The notes under the pieces: generated by a model
The model's database searches: none
The model's input: only the letters and a program-made list of their open reading frames with translations
What the model was told of the DNA's origin: nothing
Part shown: piece after piece, positions 51,181 to 60,994 of the stretch
Layout of the letters: each line of letters begins with the position of its first letter
Numbering within the stretch: position 1 is the stretch's first letter
Made by a program: the position numbers and the translations under genes
From: an uncultured Bacteroidales bacterium
Lineage (GTDB): Bacteria > Bacteroidota > Bacteroidia > Bacteroidales > Paludibacteraceae
Assembly: GCA_902799555.1 (NCBI GenBank)
Contig: CADCBB010000006.1
Coordinates: 62,001 to 126,000, forward strand
Direction: 5' to 3'
DNA length: 64,000 nt

Positions 51181-53931
51181 TTAATATTCAGATGGTTTGC
51201 GACCACAGAGGGCAAAGAACTTACAATGCGGCGGACATTTGCCCTCCTCGCATGGCGGGAAGTCCGTGGTCGTGAGGATCTCTTTCATCTTCGGCTGCAG
51301 GGCTTCCATAAAAGGCGCCTGAATATCCCGGTAGTCATGTACCGTTTGATCGGCTACGTCCAGCGTGGTCACGATATCGGTCAACTTGCGTCGACAGAAG
51401 AAGAGGTGCGGTTCGATGGGTAAGCCGGTCAAGTCCTGCAGCATGACGGCATGGCTATAGAGCAAGGTCTGCCGCACGTACGCTTTCTCTTCGGCGCTCA
51501 TCAGATCATCCCAGGTAGCGGACATCTTCTCCGCATGGGTCTTATCGGTATAACCGCCTGATTTATAATCCACTACACGCAGCACCTCATTCCCCTCCTG
51601 CCCGTAAATATCGAGTCGGTCTATCTTACCGCCGGTGAGGATGGTCCCCACTCCGTCAATGGTGACGGGGAAGAGCCGTTCCTGCTCCAGCATATAGACC
51701 TGCAAGCCGACCTTGGCGTCCTCGCGGTCCCGCTCCAGGATATTGCGTACATAACCCTTGATAACCACATTCTCCGTGGTATGTTCCTCGGGAAGGAATA
51801 TTCGTTCCTCCTCTTTCTCCATCGCCACATAGGCCGCCATGAGGGCTTCGTTGAGTTGGGTCTCATTCGTACGAATCGCCTCGATTTCATCGGGAGAGAT
51901 ACGCGTAGGATGGATATTATCGCAATGCAGGAAATGCGTGTAGATATACTCCATGGCATGATGCACGAACGACCCCATGGTGTTGGACTCGAACTGCGTC
52001 TCTTTCTCCTCCGGCGCCTTGAGATGCTCCACATACTGATGATAGAAAGAGAGCGGACAGGTGATATAAGTATTGATCGCGCTGGGAGAGAGGCGTTTGG
52101 GATTCGTGGACCAGTAGGATATTTTCGGTCTCTCCGGCAAGGCCGTCTGCACAATGCTATTGGCCTCTTGCAGTTCGACACGCGTGACCTTGAAAGCATC
52201 GGAATAGAGGATCTGCATGATAAAACGCGACATGCCCCTACTGCCGCCTATCGTATCGGGTTTACCATACATGAGCGTGGTATGACCGGAACGGCTGAGC
52301 AAACGGAAGAAGTTATACGCATAGATCGTCGCCTTCTCATCCGAGGTCTGCATATGATAGGCCTTGCGCAAGTAATACGGGATAAACGAAGCGTCGGCCT
52401 GACGTTGCGGCAGGATGCCTTCATCGACGTTGAGAATCAGCAACTTATCAAAGTCCAAGAGACGCGTCTCCAGCACACCCATCACTTGAATATCCGTCAC
52501 GGGTTCGCCATGGAAAGGCATGGTCACGCTCTCCATCATGCGCCGCATGAGTAAGCGTATCAGCTTACGCGTCATCGGGATATCGCCCAGGCCTTGCGCC
52601 AACAACAAGCGTATCTGGTTCGCGATCTTACGCACCTGGTATTCGGACTCGAGGATCAACAATTCTTGCCAAGACATCGATTCTGAATTCTCAGAATTCT
52701 CAGAACACTCCGAATACTCCGATTTCTCAAAAACTTCCTTCAATAAATCCTCGATGAAATCGGGAGAAAGCAACTCATCCGCCTTGCCGTTTTTCTTATC
52801 GTAGAGCCATGCCATCGTACGGGCATAGATCGCGGTGTTACGGAGCGGAAAACCTTTGGTGATATTGATGGGCTCGGGGGCTTCTTGTCCTGGCAAGGTA
52901 ATCGCCGGCAAGGCATAGATAACCGGCTCTAACATTGTCTCATCGCTGATAACCACGCCTACTTTCTGTCCTTTGGCGGTGTAGTTCTCCTGCAACCAAC
53001 GGTGTACATACTGCGCTTGGGCCTCTTTGGAGACACAGGAGATAACGGTAATGGGTGATGGGTGACGGGTGATGGGTGATTGACCGATCGCATTGCCTAA
53101 GATCGCGCTATTCTCTTTCGCAAAAGAGAAAGCCTTGGTATTGGTGTCGAAGTTCGCCACATAATCCCAATAGAAGAGCGCTTGTCCTTGATCTTTCAAG
53201 AGTTGCATCAGTTCGCGCTCTACAGGCAAGAGGTAGTTAAAGCCCACAAAGACGTATGTTCGGCCGGCTATTTTCTCTTGGATAACCTCACTCTCCCACT
53301 CCTCTATCACGGCACGTTGGCGCATACCTGCATAGCCTTTCTGCTCCGCCTGCATCTCGGTTCGGAGACCCTTATAGAGTTCATAGAGTTGGTGCCACAA
53401 CACTTCATACTGCGCTTTGATCGAATCGCTATCCACATCCTTTTCTTCCTTCCCGCCATTGATCAGTGCTCTGAGGCGCTCTTCCACTTCCGGATCCAAT
53501 TGCCAGGAACTCAGCTCATGCGCCGCGATGGTATTCTCAAAGAAATTCGGCACCTGCTCGGCATGCATGGACGCATCTACGTTCGTAAAGTCCGCCAACA
53601 TCTGCCGTCCCCAGCCGTAGAATAGATCCAGCGGCATCAGATCACTCGGATTATTCTGAATACTCCGATACCTCTTATACAATCTGACGATTGTAAACAA
53701 CTCGTCTTCTGTATAGAGAGGACTGAGGGTGTCTTGGAGTTGGGTAAGGGTCTGGACTCTCGGCGCCCATACCGCTTGGGCATTCCGCGCTTTTTGCAGT
53801 TGGAGCAGTTCATTCTTCAGCACAAGTCCGGCACGATGAGAAGGCAGCACAAAGGTCGTGCGGCTTAACTGCTTCCAATCCATCTTGTCCAAGACAGAAA
53901 GGGCTACTTGTGCCAAGAAACTATCTTTCAT
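51181..53931 (-). CDS. AddB-like PD-(D/E)XK nuclease/helicase subunit
   Basis: A 916-residue partner of the AddA-like helicase in recombinational repair of DNA double-strand ends. The C-terminal nuclease (about 630-910) carries the catalytic VVDYKSGG and preceding GGKIDRLDIYG. Cys in YITCPLSFYH and three in GKCPPHCKFFALCGR, with one more before, fit the AddB iron-sulfur cluster that brackets the nuclease. The N-terminal part is helicase-like but without an intact Walker A, as in the family. A nine-base repeat (52685-52729) encodes a Ser-Glu-x string near residue 405, and heptamers (53051-53078) make SPITRHPSPIT. Confidence 0.88.
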   Translation of the reverse strand: MKDSFLAQVALSVLDKMDWKQLSRTTFVLPSHRAGLVLKNELLQLQKARNAQAVWAPRVQTLTQLQDTLSPLYTEDELFTIVRLYKRYRSIQNNPSDLMPLDLFYGWGRQMLADFTNVDASMHAEQVPNFFENTIAAHELSSWQLDPEVEERLRALINGGKEEKDVDSDSIKAQYEVLWHQLYELYKGLRTEMQAEQKGYAGMRQRAVIEEWESEVIQEKIAGRTYVFVGFNYLLPVERELMQLLKDQGQALFYWDYVANFDTNTKAFSFAKENSAILGNAIGQSPITRHPSPITVISCVSKEAQAQYVHRWLQENYTAKGQKVGVVISDETMLEPVIYALPAITLPGQEAPEPINITKGFPLRNTAIYARTMAWLYDKKNGKADELLSPDFIEDLLKEVFEKSEYSECSENSENSESMSWQELLILESEYQVRKIANQIRLLLAQGLGDIPMTRKLIRLLMRRMMESVTMPFHGEPVTDIQVMGVLETRLLDFDKLLILNVDEGILPQRQADASFIPYYLRKAYHMQTSDEKATIYAYNFFRLLSRSGHTTLMYGKPDTIGGSRGMSRFIMQILYSDAFKVTRVELQEANSIVQTALPERPKISYWSTNPKRLSPSAINTYITCPLSFYHQYVEHLKAPEEKETQFESNTMGSFVHHAMEYIYTHFLHCDNIHPTRISPDEIEAIRTNETQLNEALMAAYVAMEKEEERIFLPEEHTTENVVIKGYVRNILERDREDAKVGLQVYMLEQERLFPVTIDGVGTILTGGKIDRLDIYGQEGNEVLRVVDYKSGGYTDKTHAEKMSATWDDLMSAEEKAYVRQTLLYSHAVMLQDLTGLPIEPHLFFCRRKLTDIVTTLDVADQTVHDYRDIQAPFMEALQPKMKEILTTTDFPPCEEGKCPPHCKFFALCGRKPSEY
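52685..52729 (-). repeat. Nine-base repeat in the AddB-like gene
   Basis: Five nonamers on the plus strand (GAATTCTCA twice, GAACACTCC, GAATACTCC, GATTTCTCA). Since nine is a multiple of three, they encode a Ser-Glu-x string. Confidence 0.85.
53051..53078 (-). repeat. Heptamer repeat 10 (in the AddB-like gene)
   Basis: Four units on the plus strand: ATGGGTG three times and ACGGGTG once. Confidence 0.9.
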
Positions 53932-53969
53932 TCTTTAATTCCTTCACTCTTTCATTCTTTAACTCCTTA
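53930..53969 (-). repeat. Eight-base repeat across the AddA end and AddB start
   Basis: Five octamers on the plus strand: ATTCTTTA, ATTCCTTC, ACTCTTTC, ATTCTTTA, ACTCCTTA. The AddA stop codon is inside; the AddB start codon is at its edge. Confidence 0.8.
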
Positions 53970-56928
53970 CCTCCACTAATTTATTCTCTTTGGCAAACCA
54001 CAGGTATCCGCGAACGGGACTATACCCCATCCTGCGTAAAGCTTGCTTGTATTCACTCACTTGCGTGATATAATGCTCATTCCAATTGCCAAACTTATAA
54101 TCGAGCACGACGGCTTCATTCGTCAAGGGATTGACCATGACGCGGTCCGGCCGCAGTTCGCGTTCATCGATAAAAATCGCCTCCTCCAGACGTAGTTCAA
54201 AGGGCGCGGTGAACCATTCCCGCATCTCAGGAATGCCTTCCCAAGCTTTAGAGATCAAGGTTCGTATCTCTTCCCGCTGCGCTTTATCGCGTATCTCGCC
54301 GCGGGTCTCGAATTGGTCTAAGACCTGATCCAACTCCTCGGCCTTGCGGATGTTCGCAAAGATCTCATGGCATAGCGTACCTTCCTCCATCCGCGCCACA
54401 CGCCGATAGGCCTCTTCCCCGTTCTCCGTATAGAGCGCGCCCTCTTGCGATTGCACGAAACGCACCTGATCGCTATTGGCCCAGAGTTCGGCGGATTCGA
54501 TTGTTGATTGTTGATTGTTGATTGTTGATTTAACCACCGGCGTACCGGCTTCGTATTCCTCGCCGAAACAATCCATGAGGTATTTGCCCACATGATTGCA
54601 TGCCCCGCGTTTGCCGTCCTTATTGACCGAATAAGCGGTATAGACGAAGAGGTTATCCTCCGCGCGTGTGAGCGCCACATAGAGCATGTTGAGATTATCG
54701 ATCCGCATGTTGGTCAGCTCATCGGCATAGGCAGCGCTATAATCGGACTCCGCCATCTCAGCCCCAAAGGGTACCGGCACAAAATCGCCGGTTTCATCGA
54801 CCTTTTTCGACACCTCACACCATACTTTGGGTTTATGTCGTCCATCCTCCCGCTCCCACAACGCAAACGGCACAAACAAGGTTTGCGATTGTAAGCCCTT
54901 GCTGGCATGAATGGTCATGATCTGAATGGCATTGGAGGAGGTGACGGGAATAGGCTTGGCATGCAAGGTCTCATCCCAATAGGCGATAAACTGCTCCATA
55001 TCACTGCCGTACGCGCCCACATACTCGCGTGTGCGGTCCAATAAGGCGTTGACGTAGGCGGTCTCCGTACCGGTATAACGGCCCTCAGCATCGGTCAGCA
55101 GGATACGTACCAGCTCGCATATCGCTTCATAGAGCGGTGTCTTATCGGTCAAAGCGGCATCAATTTGCTCGATGACATCGGGAGAATCCAGCGTTTGAAG
55201 GATGAAATGCTTGGCGATATCGTCGCCGTGCACCCGATAACGCAAGGCGGCGATGATGCGTTGCACATCGGTGGAGGCCTCCAGCATAAAACTATCGGCA
55301 CTCACGATCGGCAGGTCAGTCATCTCGCATAGCATAGCCGCTTCTTTCTTCTCCCGAACGAGGATCATAATGTCCGATGGATTCGTGCCTTTTTGCAGCA
55401 ATTTGTCGATCTGCTCGAACATCCGCTGCGCCAAGTCTTCTTTCTTGGCATTGGCGATCGCCTCAAAATGCACATATCCGCCGGCCTTCTTATCGGCCTG
55501 ATAGAACTGAGCGATACACTCGGGTTGATAGCCTTCGCTGTAGATACGCGCCGTCAGTTCATCGCCATGCTGCACGACATGATCAAAGAGGGTCAAATTG
55601 AACCGTACGACCTCTTCGCTGCTTCGGAAATTACGGATAAGCGGCATCACTTGGTCACTTTTCAGCTCGTCCATGATATGCCAATTGCCGTTTCGCCAAC
55701 GATAGATCGATTGCTTGATATCGCCTACGATGAGTAAGGTATTTCCGGCACTCGCCAGGACGTCGCGCAACAGTTGCTCGATCACGGACCATTGCAGTTG
55801 ACTCGTATCCTGGAACTCATCGATCAGCACATGATGGAAGCGGATGCCGGCTTTCTCTAAGATAAAATCGGCATCGCCGGTATGGAGCGCCTTGGTCAAG
55901 GTACTGGCCGTACGCGCCAGAAGAGCACAGTTCGCTTCCGCGAGATTACGTTGGATGAGGGCCTGCAAAGAGGACATGAGCTCCATATCCCTGCTGAAAC
56001 GGATCGTCAGTTGAAGCGTGTTGTAGCGCGGACGTATCTGATCCGCCAATGCCGAAGCACGCGCCATCTCATCTGCATTGCAGTATTTGTCTGCCACGCC
56101 GCGAAAACGGTCCTTAGCCGAAATCTTATCCGGCGCCTCTACCGATCGTTTGAGCCGATCGTACGCTGCCTTAGTATACCGGTTATACGCCTCAGGTTGA
56201 CAAGTACGTAGGATATTCTTCAGTTCGGCTAACTGCTCATCGTTCGTCCACTGTTGTTCGATCGCTTCGCGCCTACGGGCAATCGCTTGGGCATCAAAGA
56301 GGATCTTCCCGTCCGCATCGAGCATCTGCACCGATTCGTTGTATAACTCATAAGCCAACTCACACAAGCTCTGCCGCACATCCCAATGGCTCTCCTGATC
56401 CAACTTCAGCAACATATAATCCTCGAGTATCGCCCGGTCCGCCTCGGTCAGTTCGGTAGCTAACAACTGCTCCACCGCCTCTTGGATCACCTGCTTCACG
56501 TCCAGTTCGACATGCAAGCCTGCGTCCATATGCAAGATTCCTGCCAAACCGCCTAAGAGCGTCTGCAGGAAGGAGTCGATCGTCTGCACTTGGACGTTAT
56601 CGTAGTCCAGCAACATCTTATGGAAACAAGTCTCAGCCCGTTGTCGGAGCAAGGCCTCATCAGCCTGTCCGTCACGGATCATGAATCGACGGGCATAGCT
56701 TAGAAATGCCTGTTCCTTCCCCTGCGAGATCGCATAGAGGTAAGCCAAGATGCGCTCACTCATCTCAGCCGTCGCTTTGTTGGTAAACGTGATCGCCAAA
56801 ATCGAACGATAATCCTCGCCCGATAACAACAACCCTACGTAATAGGCAGCCAAGGTATAGGTCTTACCTGTACCGGCGGAAGCCTTACAAAGCGTCACAG
56901 GATGATGTATGTCCACCAATGAATCCAT
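53959..56928 (-). CDS. AddA-like UvrD-family helicase/nuclease
   Basis: A 989-residue protein. Walker A is [13 protein letters not shown] near residues 17-29, motif II lies in [14 protein letters not shown] near 370, motif III in [17 protein letters not shown], and motif VI in [16 protein letters not shown]. The C-terminal nuclease has [22 protein letters not shown] near 935. It degrades and unwinds DNA ends with AddB to load RecA. The nearly leaderless start (ATG at 56928) lies eight bases after the -7 box. Its last codons sit in an eight-base tandem repeat (53930-53969) that also covers the AddB start. A heptamer tract (54500-54527) encodes [10 protein letters not shown]. Confidence 0.9.
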   Translation of the reverse strand: MDSLVDIHHPVTLCKASAGTGKTYTLAAYYVGLLLSGEDYRSILAITFTNKATAEMSERILAYLYAISQGKEQAFLSYARRFMIRDGQADEALLRQRAETCFHKMLLDYDNVQVQTIDSFLQTLLGGLAGILHMDAGLHVELDVKQVIQEAVEQLLATELTEADRAILEDYMLLKLDQESHWDVRQSLCELAYELYNESVQMLDADGKILFDAQAIARRREAIEQQWTNDEQLAELKNILRTCQPEAYNRYTKAAYDRLKRSVEAPDKISAKDRFRGVADKYCNADEMARASALADQIRPRYNTLQLTIRFSRDMELMSSLQALIQRNLAEANCALLARTASTLTKALHTGDADFILEKAGIRFHHVLIDEFQDTSQLQWSVIEQLLRDVLASAGNTLLIVGDIKQSIYRWRNGNWHIMDELKSDQVMPLIRNFRSSEEVVRFNLTLFDHVVQHGDELTARIYSEGYQPECIAQFYQADKKAGGYVHFEAIANAKKEDLAQRMFEQIDKLLQKGTNPSDIMILVREKKEAAMLCEMTDLPIVSADSFMLEASTDVQRIIAALRYRVHGDDIAKHFILQTLDSPDVIEQIDAALTDKTPLYEAICELVRILLTDAEGRYTGTETAYVNALLDRTREYVGAYGSDMEQFIAYWDETLHAKPIPVTSSNAIQIMTIHASKGLQSQTLFVPFALWEREDGRHKPKVWCEVSKKVDETGDFVPVPFGAEMAESDYSAAYADELTNMRIDNLNMLYVALTRAEDNLFVYTAYSVNKDGKRGACNHVGKYLMDCFGEEYEAGTPVVKSTINNQQSTIESAELWANSDQVRFVQSQEGALYTENGEEAYRRVARMEEGTLCHEIFANIRKAEELDQVLDQFETRGEIRDKAQREEIRTLISKAWEGIPEMREWFTAPFELRLEEAIFIDERELRPDRVMVNPLTNEAVVLDYKFGNWNEHYITQVSEYKQALRRMGYSPVRGYLWFAKENKLVEVRS
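54500..54527 (-). repeat. Heptamer repeat 11 (in the AddA-like gene)
   Basis: Four perfect ATTGTTG units on the plus strand, followed by the half-matching ATTTAAC. Confidence 0.92.
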
Positions 56929-56936
56929 TTTCGGTG

Positions 56937-56967
56937 CAAAGTTACGGAAAAAAATTCAATTAAACAA
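56937..56967 (-). promoter_or_regulatory. Promoter of the AddA-like gene
   Basis: TAACTTTG at 56937-56944 (minus strand), TTG at 56965-56967, 20-base spacer. The start codon follows after eight bases. It is divergent from the glyA promoter 40 bases away. Confidence 0.8.
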
Positions 56968-57005
56968 ATAGAACCTATATTTTTTTCAAAAAATCCACTC
57001 AAAAT

Positions 57006-57036
57006 TTGCATATATGCAATTTTTGTTGTACCTTTG
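57006..57036 (+). promoter_or_regulatory. Promoter of glyA with palindromic -33 element
   Basis: TTG at 57006-57008 in TTTGCATATATGCAA, 20-base spacer, TACCTTTG at 57029-57036, followed by CAGC. The ATG at 57061 lies 24 bases on. Confidence 0.85.
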
Positions 57037-57060
57037 CAGCACCAATTAAATCATATAAAT

Positions 57061-58341
57061 ATGAATCGAGACACAGAGATTTTTGACATCATCCGCCGCG
57101 AGCGGGAGCGTCAGACCAAGGGCATTGAGTTGATTGCCAGTGAGAATTTCGTGAGCGACCAGGTGATGGAGGCCATGGGCAGTGTGCTGACCAATAAGTA
57201 CGCAGAGGGTTATCCCGGTCATCGTTATTACGGAGGCTGCGAAGTAGTGGATATTGCGGAGAATATTGCCCGGGAGCGTCTCAAAAAGTTGTATGATGCC
57301 GAATATGTGAATGTACAGCCGCACTCGGGCGCACAGGCGAACATGGCCGTTTTCATGGCATGTCTCAAGGCCGGCGATACATTCATGGGTCTTAATCTCA
57401 GTCATGGCGGACACCTTAGTCACGGTTCGGCCGTTAACTTCAGCGGTTTGATGTTCAACGCCATCGGTTATGATCTGGATGAGGCGACCGGTCGCGTGGA
57501 CTATGACGATCTGGAGCGCAAGGCACGGGAGCATAAGCCGAAGTTGATCATCGCAGGTGCGAGTGCGTACAGCCGTGAATGGGATTACGCGCGTATCCGC
57601 CGCGTGGCCGATGAGATAGGTGCGATCTTCATGGTAGATATGGCCCATCCGGCAGGACTCATTGCAGCAGGCCTTTTGGACAACCCGCTCAAGTACGCGC
57701 ATATCGTTACTTCGACCACGCATAAGACCCTCCGCGGTCCGCGTGGAGGCGTTATCCTGATGGGTAAAGATTTTGATAATCCTTGGGGTAAAACCACGCC
57801 GAAGGGTGAGATCAAGAAGATGAGCGCCCTACTCGACTCTGCGGTCTTCCCGGGTACGCAAGGCGGCCCGTTGGAGCACGTGATCGCAGCCAAAGCCGTT
57901 GCTTTCGGCGAGGCGCTTACCGAAGATTTCAAGGTATACCAGCAGCAAGTAAAGAAGAACGCGGCTGTGATGGCGCAAGCGTTTATGGATAAGGGCTACA
58001 AGGTGATCTCCGGCGGTACGGATAACCACTCTATGCTGATTGACCTGCGCACCAAATATCCGGATTTGACCGGTAAGGTAGCCGAACAAGCGTTGGTAAG
58101 CGCCGACATCACGACGAACAAGAATATGGTGCCGTTCGACAGCCGAAGTGCTTTTCAAACCTCTGGTTTGCGTTTCGGAACGCCGGCTATTACGACCCGT
58201 GGTCTGAAGGAAGACAAGATGCCGTGGATCGTGGAACTCATCGACCGCGTGCTGATCGATCCGACCAGCGAAGCGGTCATTGCTGCCGTACGCGCCGAGG
58301 TGAACAAAGAGATGAACCAACATCCGCTCTTTGCATGGTAA
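57061..58341 (+). CDS. glyA: Serine hydroxymethyltransferase
   Basis: A 426-residue PLP enzyme that interconverts serine and glycine with tetrahydrofolate, feeding one-carbon metabolism. The start is the ATG at 57061 ([17 protein letters not shown]); a TTG at 57034 lies in the promoter. Family marks are [22 protein letters not shown], the folate and PLP block SHGGHLSHG and the Schiff-base Lys in [15 protein letters not shown] near residue 224. It is transcribed alone: a heptamer repeat overlaps the stop and a strong terminator follows. Confidence 0.97.
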   Translation: MNRDTEIFDIIRRERERQTKGIELIASENFVSDQVMEAMGSVLTNKYAEGYPGHRYYGGCEVVDIAENIARERLKKLYDAEYVNVQPHSGAQANMAVFMACLKAGDTFMGLNLSHGGHLSHGSAVNFSGLMFNAIGYDLDEATGRVDYDDLERKAREHKPKLIIAGASAYSREWDYARIRRVADEIGAIFMVDMAHPAGLIAAGLLDNPLKYAHIVTSTTHKTLRGPRGGVILMGKDFDNPWGKTTPKGEIKKMSALLDSAVFPGTQGGPLEHVIAAKAVAFGEALTEDFKVYQQQVKKNAAVMAQAFMDKGYKVISGGTDNHSMLIDLRTKYPDLTGKVAEQALVSADITTNKNMVPFDSRSAFQTSGLRFGTPAITTRGLKEDKMPWIVELIDRVLIDPTSEAVIAAVRAEVNKEMNQHPLFAW

Positions 58342-58367
58342 AGTGAAAAGTGAAAAGTGAAAAGTGA
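58340..58367 (+). repeat. Heptamer repeat 12 (stop of glyA)
   Basis: Four perfect AAAGTGA units that include the glyA stop codon. This is the reverse complement of the TTTTCAC unit of repeat 8. Confidence 0.92.
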
Positions 58368-58371
58368 AAGT

Positions 58372-58403
58372 AAAAAAAAGTGTCCTACGCAGGACACTTT
58401 TTT
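58372..58403. terminator. Bidirectional terminator between glyA and the AraC gene
   Basis: GTGTCCT and AGGACAC form a seven-pair stem with loop ACGC (58380-58397), flanked by eight A before and six T after. It serves both convergent genes. Confidence 0.93.
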
Positions 58404-58416
58404 GTTATTCTTCAGC

Positions 58417-59292
58417 CTATTCTTTCGCTTTCTTATTCTTACGGAACTTATTGGGCGAAACACCCAAGTGTTTCTTGGTGTACTGGCAGAAGAAGCTGGC
58501 ATTGGGGAACTCCATCAAACGGGCTATCTCGCGGATCGGCATGGTCGTATCCTCCAGCAGATGCTTCAACTCCGAAACCGTCACGTCTGCGATCCATTCG
58601 CCAGCCGACTTATCGCTCATCTCCTTGCATATCTCCGACAAGTACTTCGGCGTGATACCCATCTGCTTGGCGAACCACTGCACCTCACGCTCATGCGGAT
58701 GTTGCTGCAGCAGGCGGATGAACTCATAGAAGATATAATCGCTATGGTTCACCGATTGACGACGCGGTGCGTTGGCCGGAAGACTATCGGCTAACTTATC
58801 CAAATAATTGAGCATCTCCATGGTGGCTGCACGGGCCACATACATCATGATCTGCTTGCGGAACGGCGTCATATTATCCTCCAACTGCAACTTCAGCATT
58901 TCGAAATACGCATTATAGAATTCGATGCTCTTCTTATTAATCGGGAAGATCGGATTCTCCTTCACATATTCCTGCTTCGACCACCAATTCGGCTCTACGC
59001 GCATATGGTCGTACATGATCTGCGAAAAGATCTCGGCATCTACCGTCACCTGCTTGAACGCAAAATCAGGCGACATCTCGTACGGGCCCAACTTGTAATT
59101 ATGATCCGGAATACGAACGAAAAGATCGTTCTCATGGATACGAATCATCGCGTCATGGTAATACACATCGATGTACCCGGCGGTGCAAAGCAACACGGTC
59201 ATCGTATTCGATGCTGTGGAACGGTTCTCACGGCACTGACGGAAACCTTCAATTTCGTCCGTCAAAAAGATAGAGTCAGTAAATAAAATCAT
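58417..59292 (-). CDS. AraC-family transcriptional regulator
   Basis: A 291-residue protein with an N-terminal cupin-like sensing domain (about 20-150, with DVYYHDAMIRIHENDLFVR) and a C-terminal double helix-turn-helix (about 195-288: VQWFAKQMGITPKYLSEICKEMSD; MPIREIARLMEFPNASFFCQYTKKHLGVSPNKFRK). The C-terminal signature is typical of the family. Its promoter is divergent to that of the DUF4837 gene with shared upstream DNA, so it may control that gene or itself. The effector is unknown. Confidence 0.93.
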   Translation of the reverse strand: MILFTDSIFLTDEIEGFRQCRENRSTASNTMTVLLCTAGYIDVYYHDAMIRIHENDLFVRIPDHNYKLGPYEMSPDFAFKQVTVDAEIFSQIMYDHMRVEPNWWSKQEYVKENPIFPINKKSIEFYNAYFEMLKLQLEDNMTPFRKQIMMYVARAATMEMLNYLDKLADSLPANAPRRQSVNHSDYIFYEFIRLLQQHPHEREVQWFAKQMGITPKYLSEICKEMSDKSAGEWIADVTVSELKHLLEDTTMPIREIARLMEFPNASFFCQYTKKHLGVSPNKFRKNKKAKE

Positions 59293-59326
59293 ACTCTTGT
59301 TGGGTATTTTGGTATTAAATCTGCGG

Positions 59327-59357
59327 CAAAATTAATGAATTTTTCTTATATATGCAA
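59327..59357 (-). promoter_or_regulatory. Promoter of the AraC-family gene
   Basis: TAATTTTG at 59327-59334 (minus strand), TTG at 59355-59357 in TTTGCATATATAAG, 20-base spacer. Confidence 0.8.
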
Positions 59358-59375
59358 ATTTTTTAGACGATTTTC

Positions 59376-59406
59376 TTGCAAAATTCATAAAAAAGGTGTA
59401 ATTTTG
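59376..59406 (+). promoter_or_regulatory. Promoter of the DUF4837 gene
   Basis: TTG at 59376-59378, 20-base spacer, TAATTTTG at 59399-59406. The ATG at 59427 follows after 20 bases. Confidence 0.8.
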
Positions 59407-59426
59407 TACGCAAAATCTATTGGAAC

Positions 59427-60425
59427 ATGAAAAAAATCTATTTTTTAGTGCTTTCCGCACTTACGCTGCTCAGTTGCAGCAATGATCGTTTGCTTACTTC
59501 GGCAACGGGTTCTATCTATGAGTGTCTGATTGTCAGCAATGCGGCTGTGAAGAATGCCGTGTGTGAGACGATGGGCGCCGATATGTACGGTCTGCCGCAG
59601 ATGGAAGCGACATTCACCGTGACGCATGTGCCGACCGGTCAATTCGATGACCTATTCAAATCGACCCGTAACATCCTGTTGGTCGATATCGACGAACATA
59701 AATACACGATGGTGAAGGCGAACCGGTCCCGCGATGTATGGTCCAAGCCGCAAGCGGTGATCCGTATTCAGGCGCCGAGCGATGAAGCATTCCTCGATTA
59801 TTGGCAGCAGAACGGCGACGTGATCCGGGAGTGGTTCGTTCGTGAGGAATTAGCCCGTCAACTCCGTTTCTATCGCGCGAATACGAATAAGGACGCGCGT
59901 GCGCGTCTGAACAAGCAAGGCTACGACCTCCTTATCCCGGAAGACTATATGCTCATCCTGGATACCATGCTAAATGACGTACCTGTGCTCTGGTGCTGCA
60001 ATAACAAAGGTCCGATGCGCAAGGATATTCTTGTCTATAGCTATCCCTACACCGCCCAGGAGCAGTTCAGCAACGAAGCCATCATCGCTATGCGTAATAC
60101 CGTAGTGGGGCAACTCGTCTCAGCGCAAGTGCCTGGTAGTCATATGGGTACGGAATACAAACATTTCCCACCGGTAAGCCGTCAGGTGTCGGCGCTGCGC
60201 GATACCGTAGGCGGATTCTATGCGGTAGAGACACGCGGTTTATGGAAGATGCTGGACGGAGAAGCGATGGGCGGTCCGTTCGTTAGTCTGACCCGCCTAG
60301 ACCAAGTGAACGGTCGTGTGGTGACGGCAGAGACTTTCCTCTATGCGCCGGGACAAAAGAAACGCAATGCTACGCGTCAATCGGAAGCGATCCTCTATTC
60401 GCTCCAAATGCCGAATGAAAGGTGA
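59427..60425 (+). CDS. DUF4837 lipoprotein
   Basis: A 332-residue protein with a lipoprotein signal (lipobox ALTLLSC, Cys17). DUF4837 is a Bacteroidetes family of unknown function. Family marks are SATGSIYECLIV after the Cys, the TRNILLVDIDEHKYT segment near 85 and YVFVEGFVYAPG-like end (here TAETFLYAPGQKKRNATRQ). It is probably anchored to a membrane facing the periplasm. It overlaps pnuC by four bases (GTGA), so both are translated together. Confidence 0.88.
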   Translation: MKKIYFLVLSALTLLSCSNDRLLTSATGSIYECLIVSNAAVKNAVCETMGADMYGLPQMEATFTVTHVPTGQFDDLFKSTRNILLVDIDEHKYTMVKANRSRDVWSKPQAVIRIQAPSDEAFLDYWQQNGDVIREWFVREELARQLRFYRANTNKDARARLNKQGYDLLIPEDYMLILDTMLNDVPVLWCCNNKGPMRKDILVYSYPYTAQEQFSNEAIIAMRNTVVGQLVSAQVPGSHMGTEYKHFPPVSRQVSALRDTVGGFYAVETRGLWKMLDGEAMGGPFVSLTRLDQVNGRVVTAETFLYAPGQKKRNATRQSEAILYSLQMPNER

Positions 60426-60994
60426 GTTGGACGCAGGATAGCATATTATCACTAATCAGTTGTTGTCTGGGTATCTGTTCCGTCGTGCTAGCTTCGCGGC
60501 GGAACATCCTCACTTTCGCCTTCGGTTTTGCCCAGGTGCTGACCTACACCTATCTCTGTTGGACCCAACGGTTCTACGCGGAAATCGCTCTCAATGCTTA
60601 CTATTTCGGCACGATGATCTACGGCGTTTATGTCTGGCGTCAGCGCTTAAAAGAGGAAAGCGGCAAGATGAAAGTGGAGCCACGCAGCCTTAGACCTATC
60701 GTCATAGGCCTGATCGTCGTCACGACCCTCATCGGTTCATGGCTTGTCGGATGGGCATTGGCGACGTGGACGGACGATACCCAGCCTTATTTGGACGCCT
60801 ATACGACAGTACCTGCACTCGTAGCGCAGGTACTGATGATTCTCGTCTATCGCGAGCATTGGTTTCTTTGGCTCGCGGTGGATATCCTGTGCGTCATCCT
60901 TTGGGTGCGCGCAGGGGATTATTTTATGGTGACGCAGTATGCGATTTGGTGCGCTAACTGCGTGTACGGCATTATCTCTTGGAGGAAGGCTTGA
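60422..60994 (+). CDS. pnuC: Nicotinamide riboside transporter PnuC
   Basis: A 190-residue inner-membrane protein with seven helices. Family marks are the substrate-binding NAYYFGTMIYGVYVWRQR near residues 57-75 and WFLWLAVDILCVILW with QYAIWCANCVYGIISW at the end. PnuC imports nicotinamide riboside for NAD synthesis by facilitated diffusion. The start is GTG at 60422. No NAD-linked kinase is adjacent, and the cinA gene is 20 kb away. The last 23 bases overlap the convergent gene. Confidence 0.93.
   Translation: MSWTQDSILSLISCCLGICSVVLASRRNILTFAFGFAQVLTYTYLCWTQRFYAEIALNAYYFGTMIYGVYVWRQRLKEESGKMKVEPRSLRPIVIGLIVVTTLIGSWLVGWALATWTDDTQPYLDAYTTVPALVAQVLMILVYREHWFLWLAVDILCVILWVRAGDYFMVTQYAIWCANCVYGIISWRKA

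Noticed and set aside
57034..57060. Start codons TTG at 57034 (glyA), 46240 (MORN-like gene) and 49037 (mtaB)
   Set aside because: All three TTG are part of the promoter -7 box (TTTGCAG), upstream of any possible transcript start; ATG codons just downstream fit the families.
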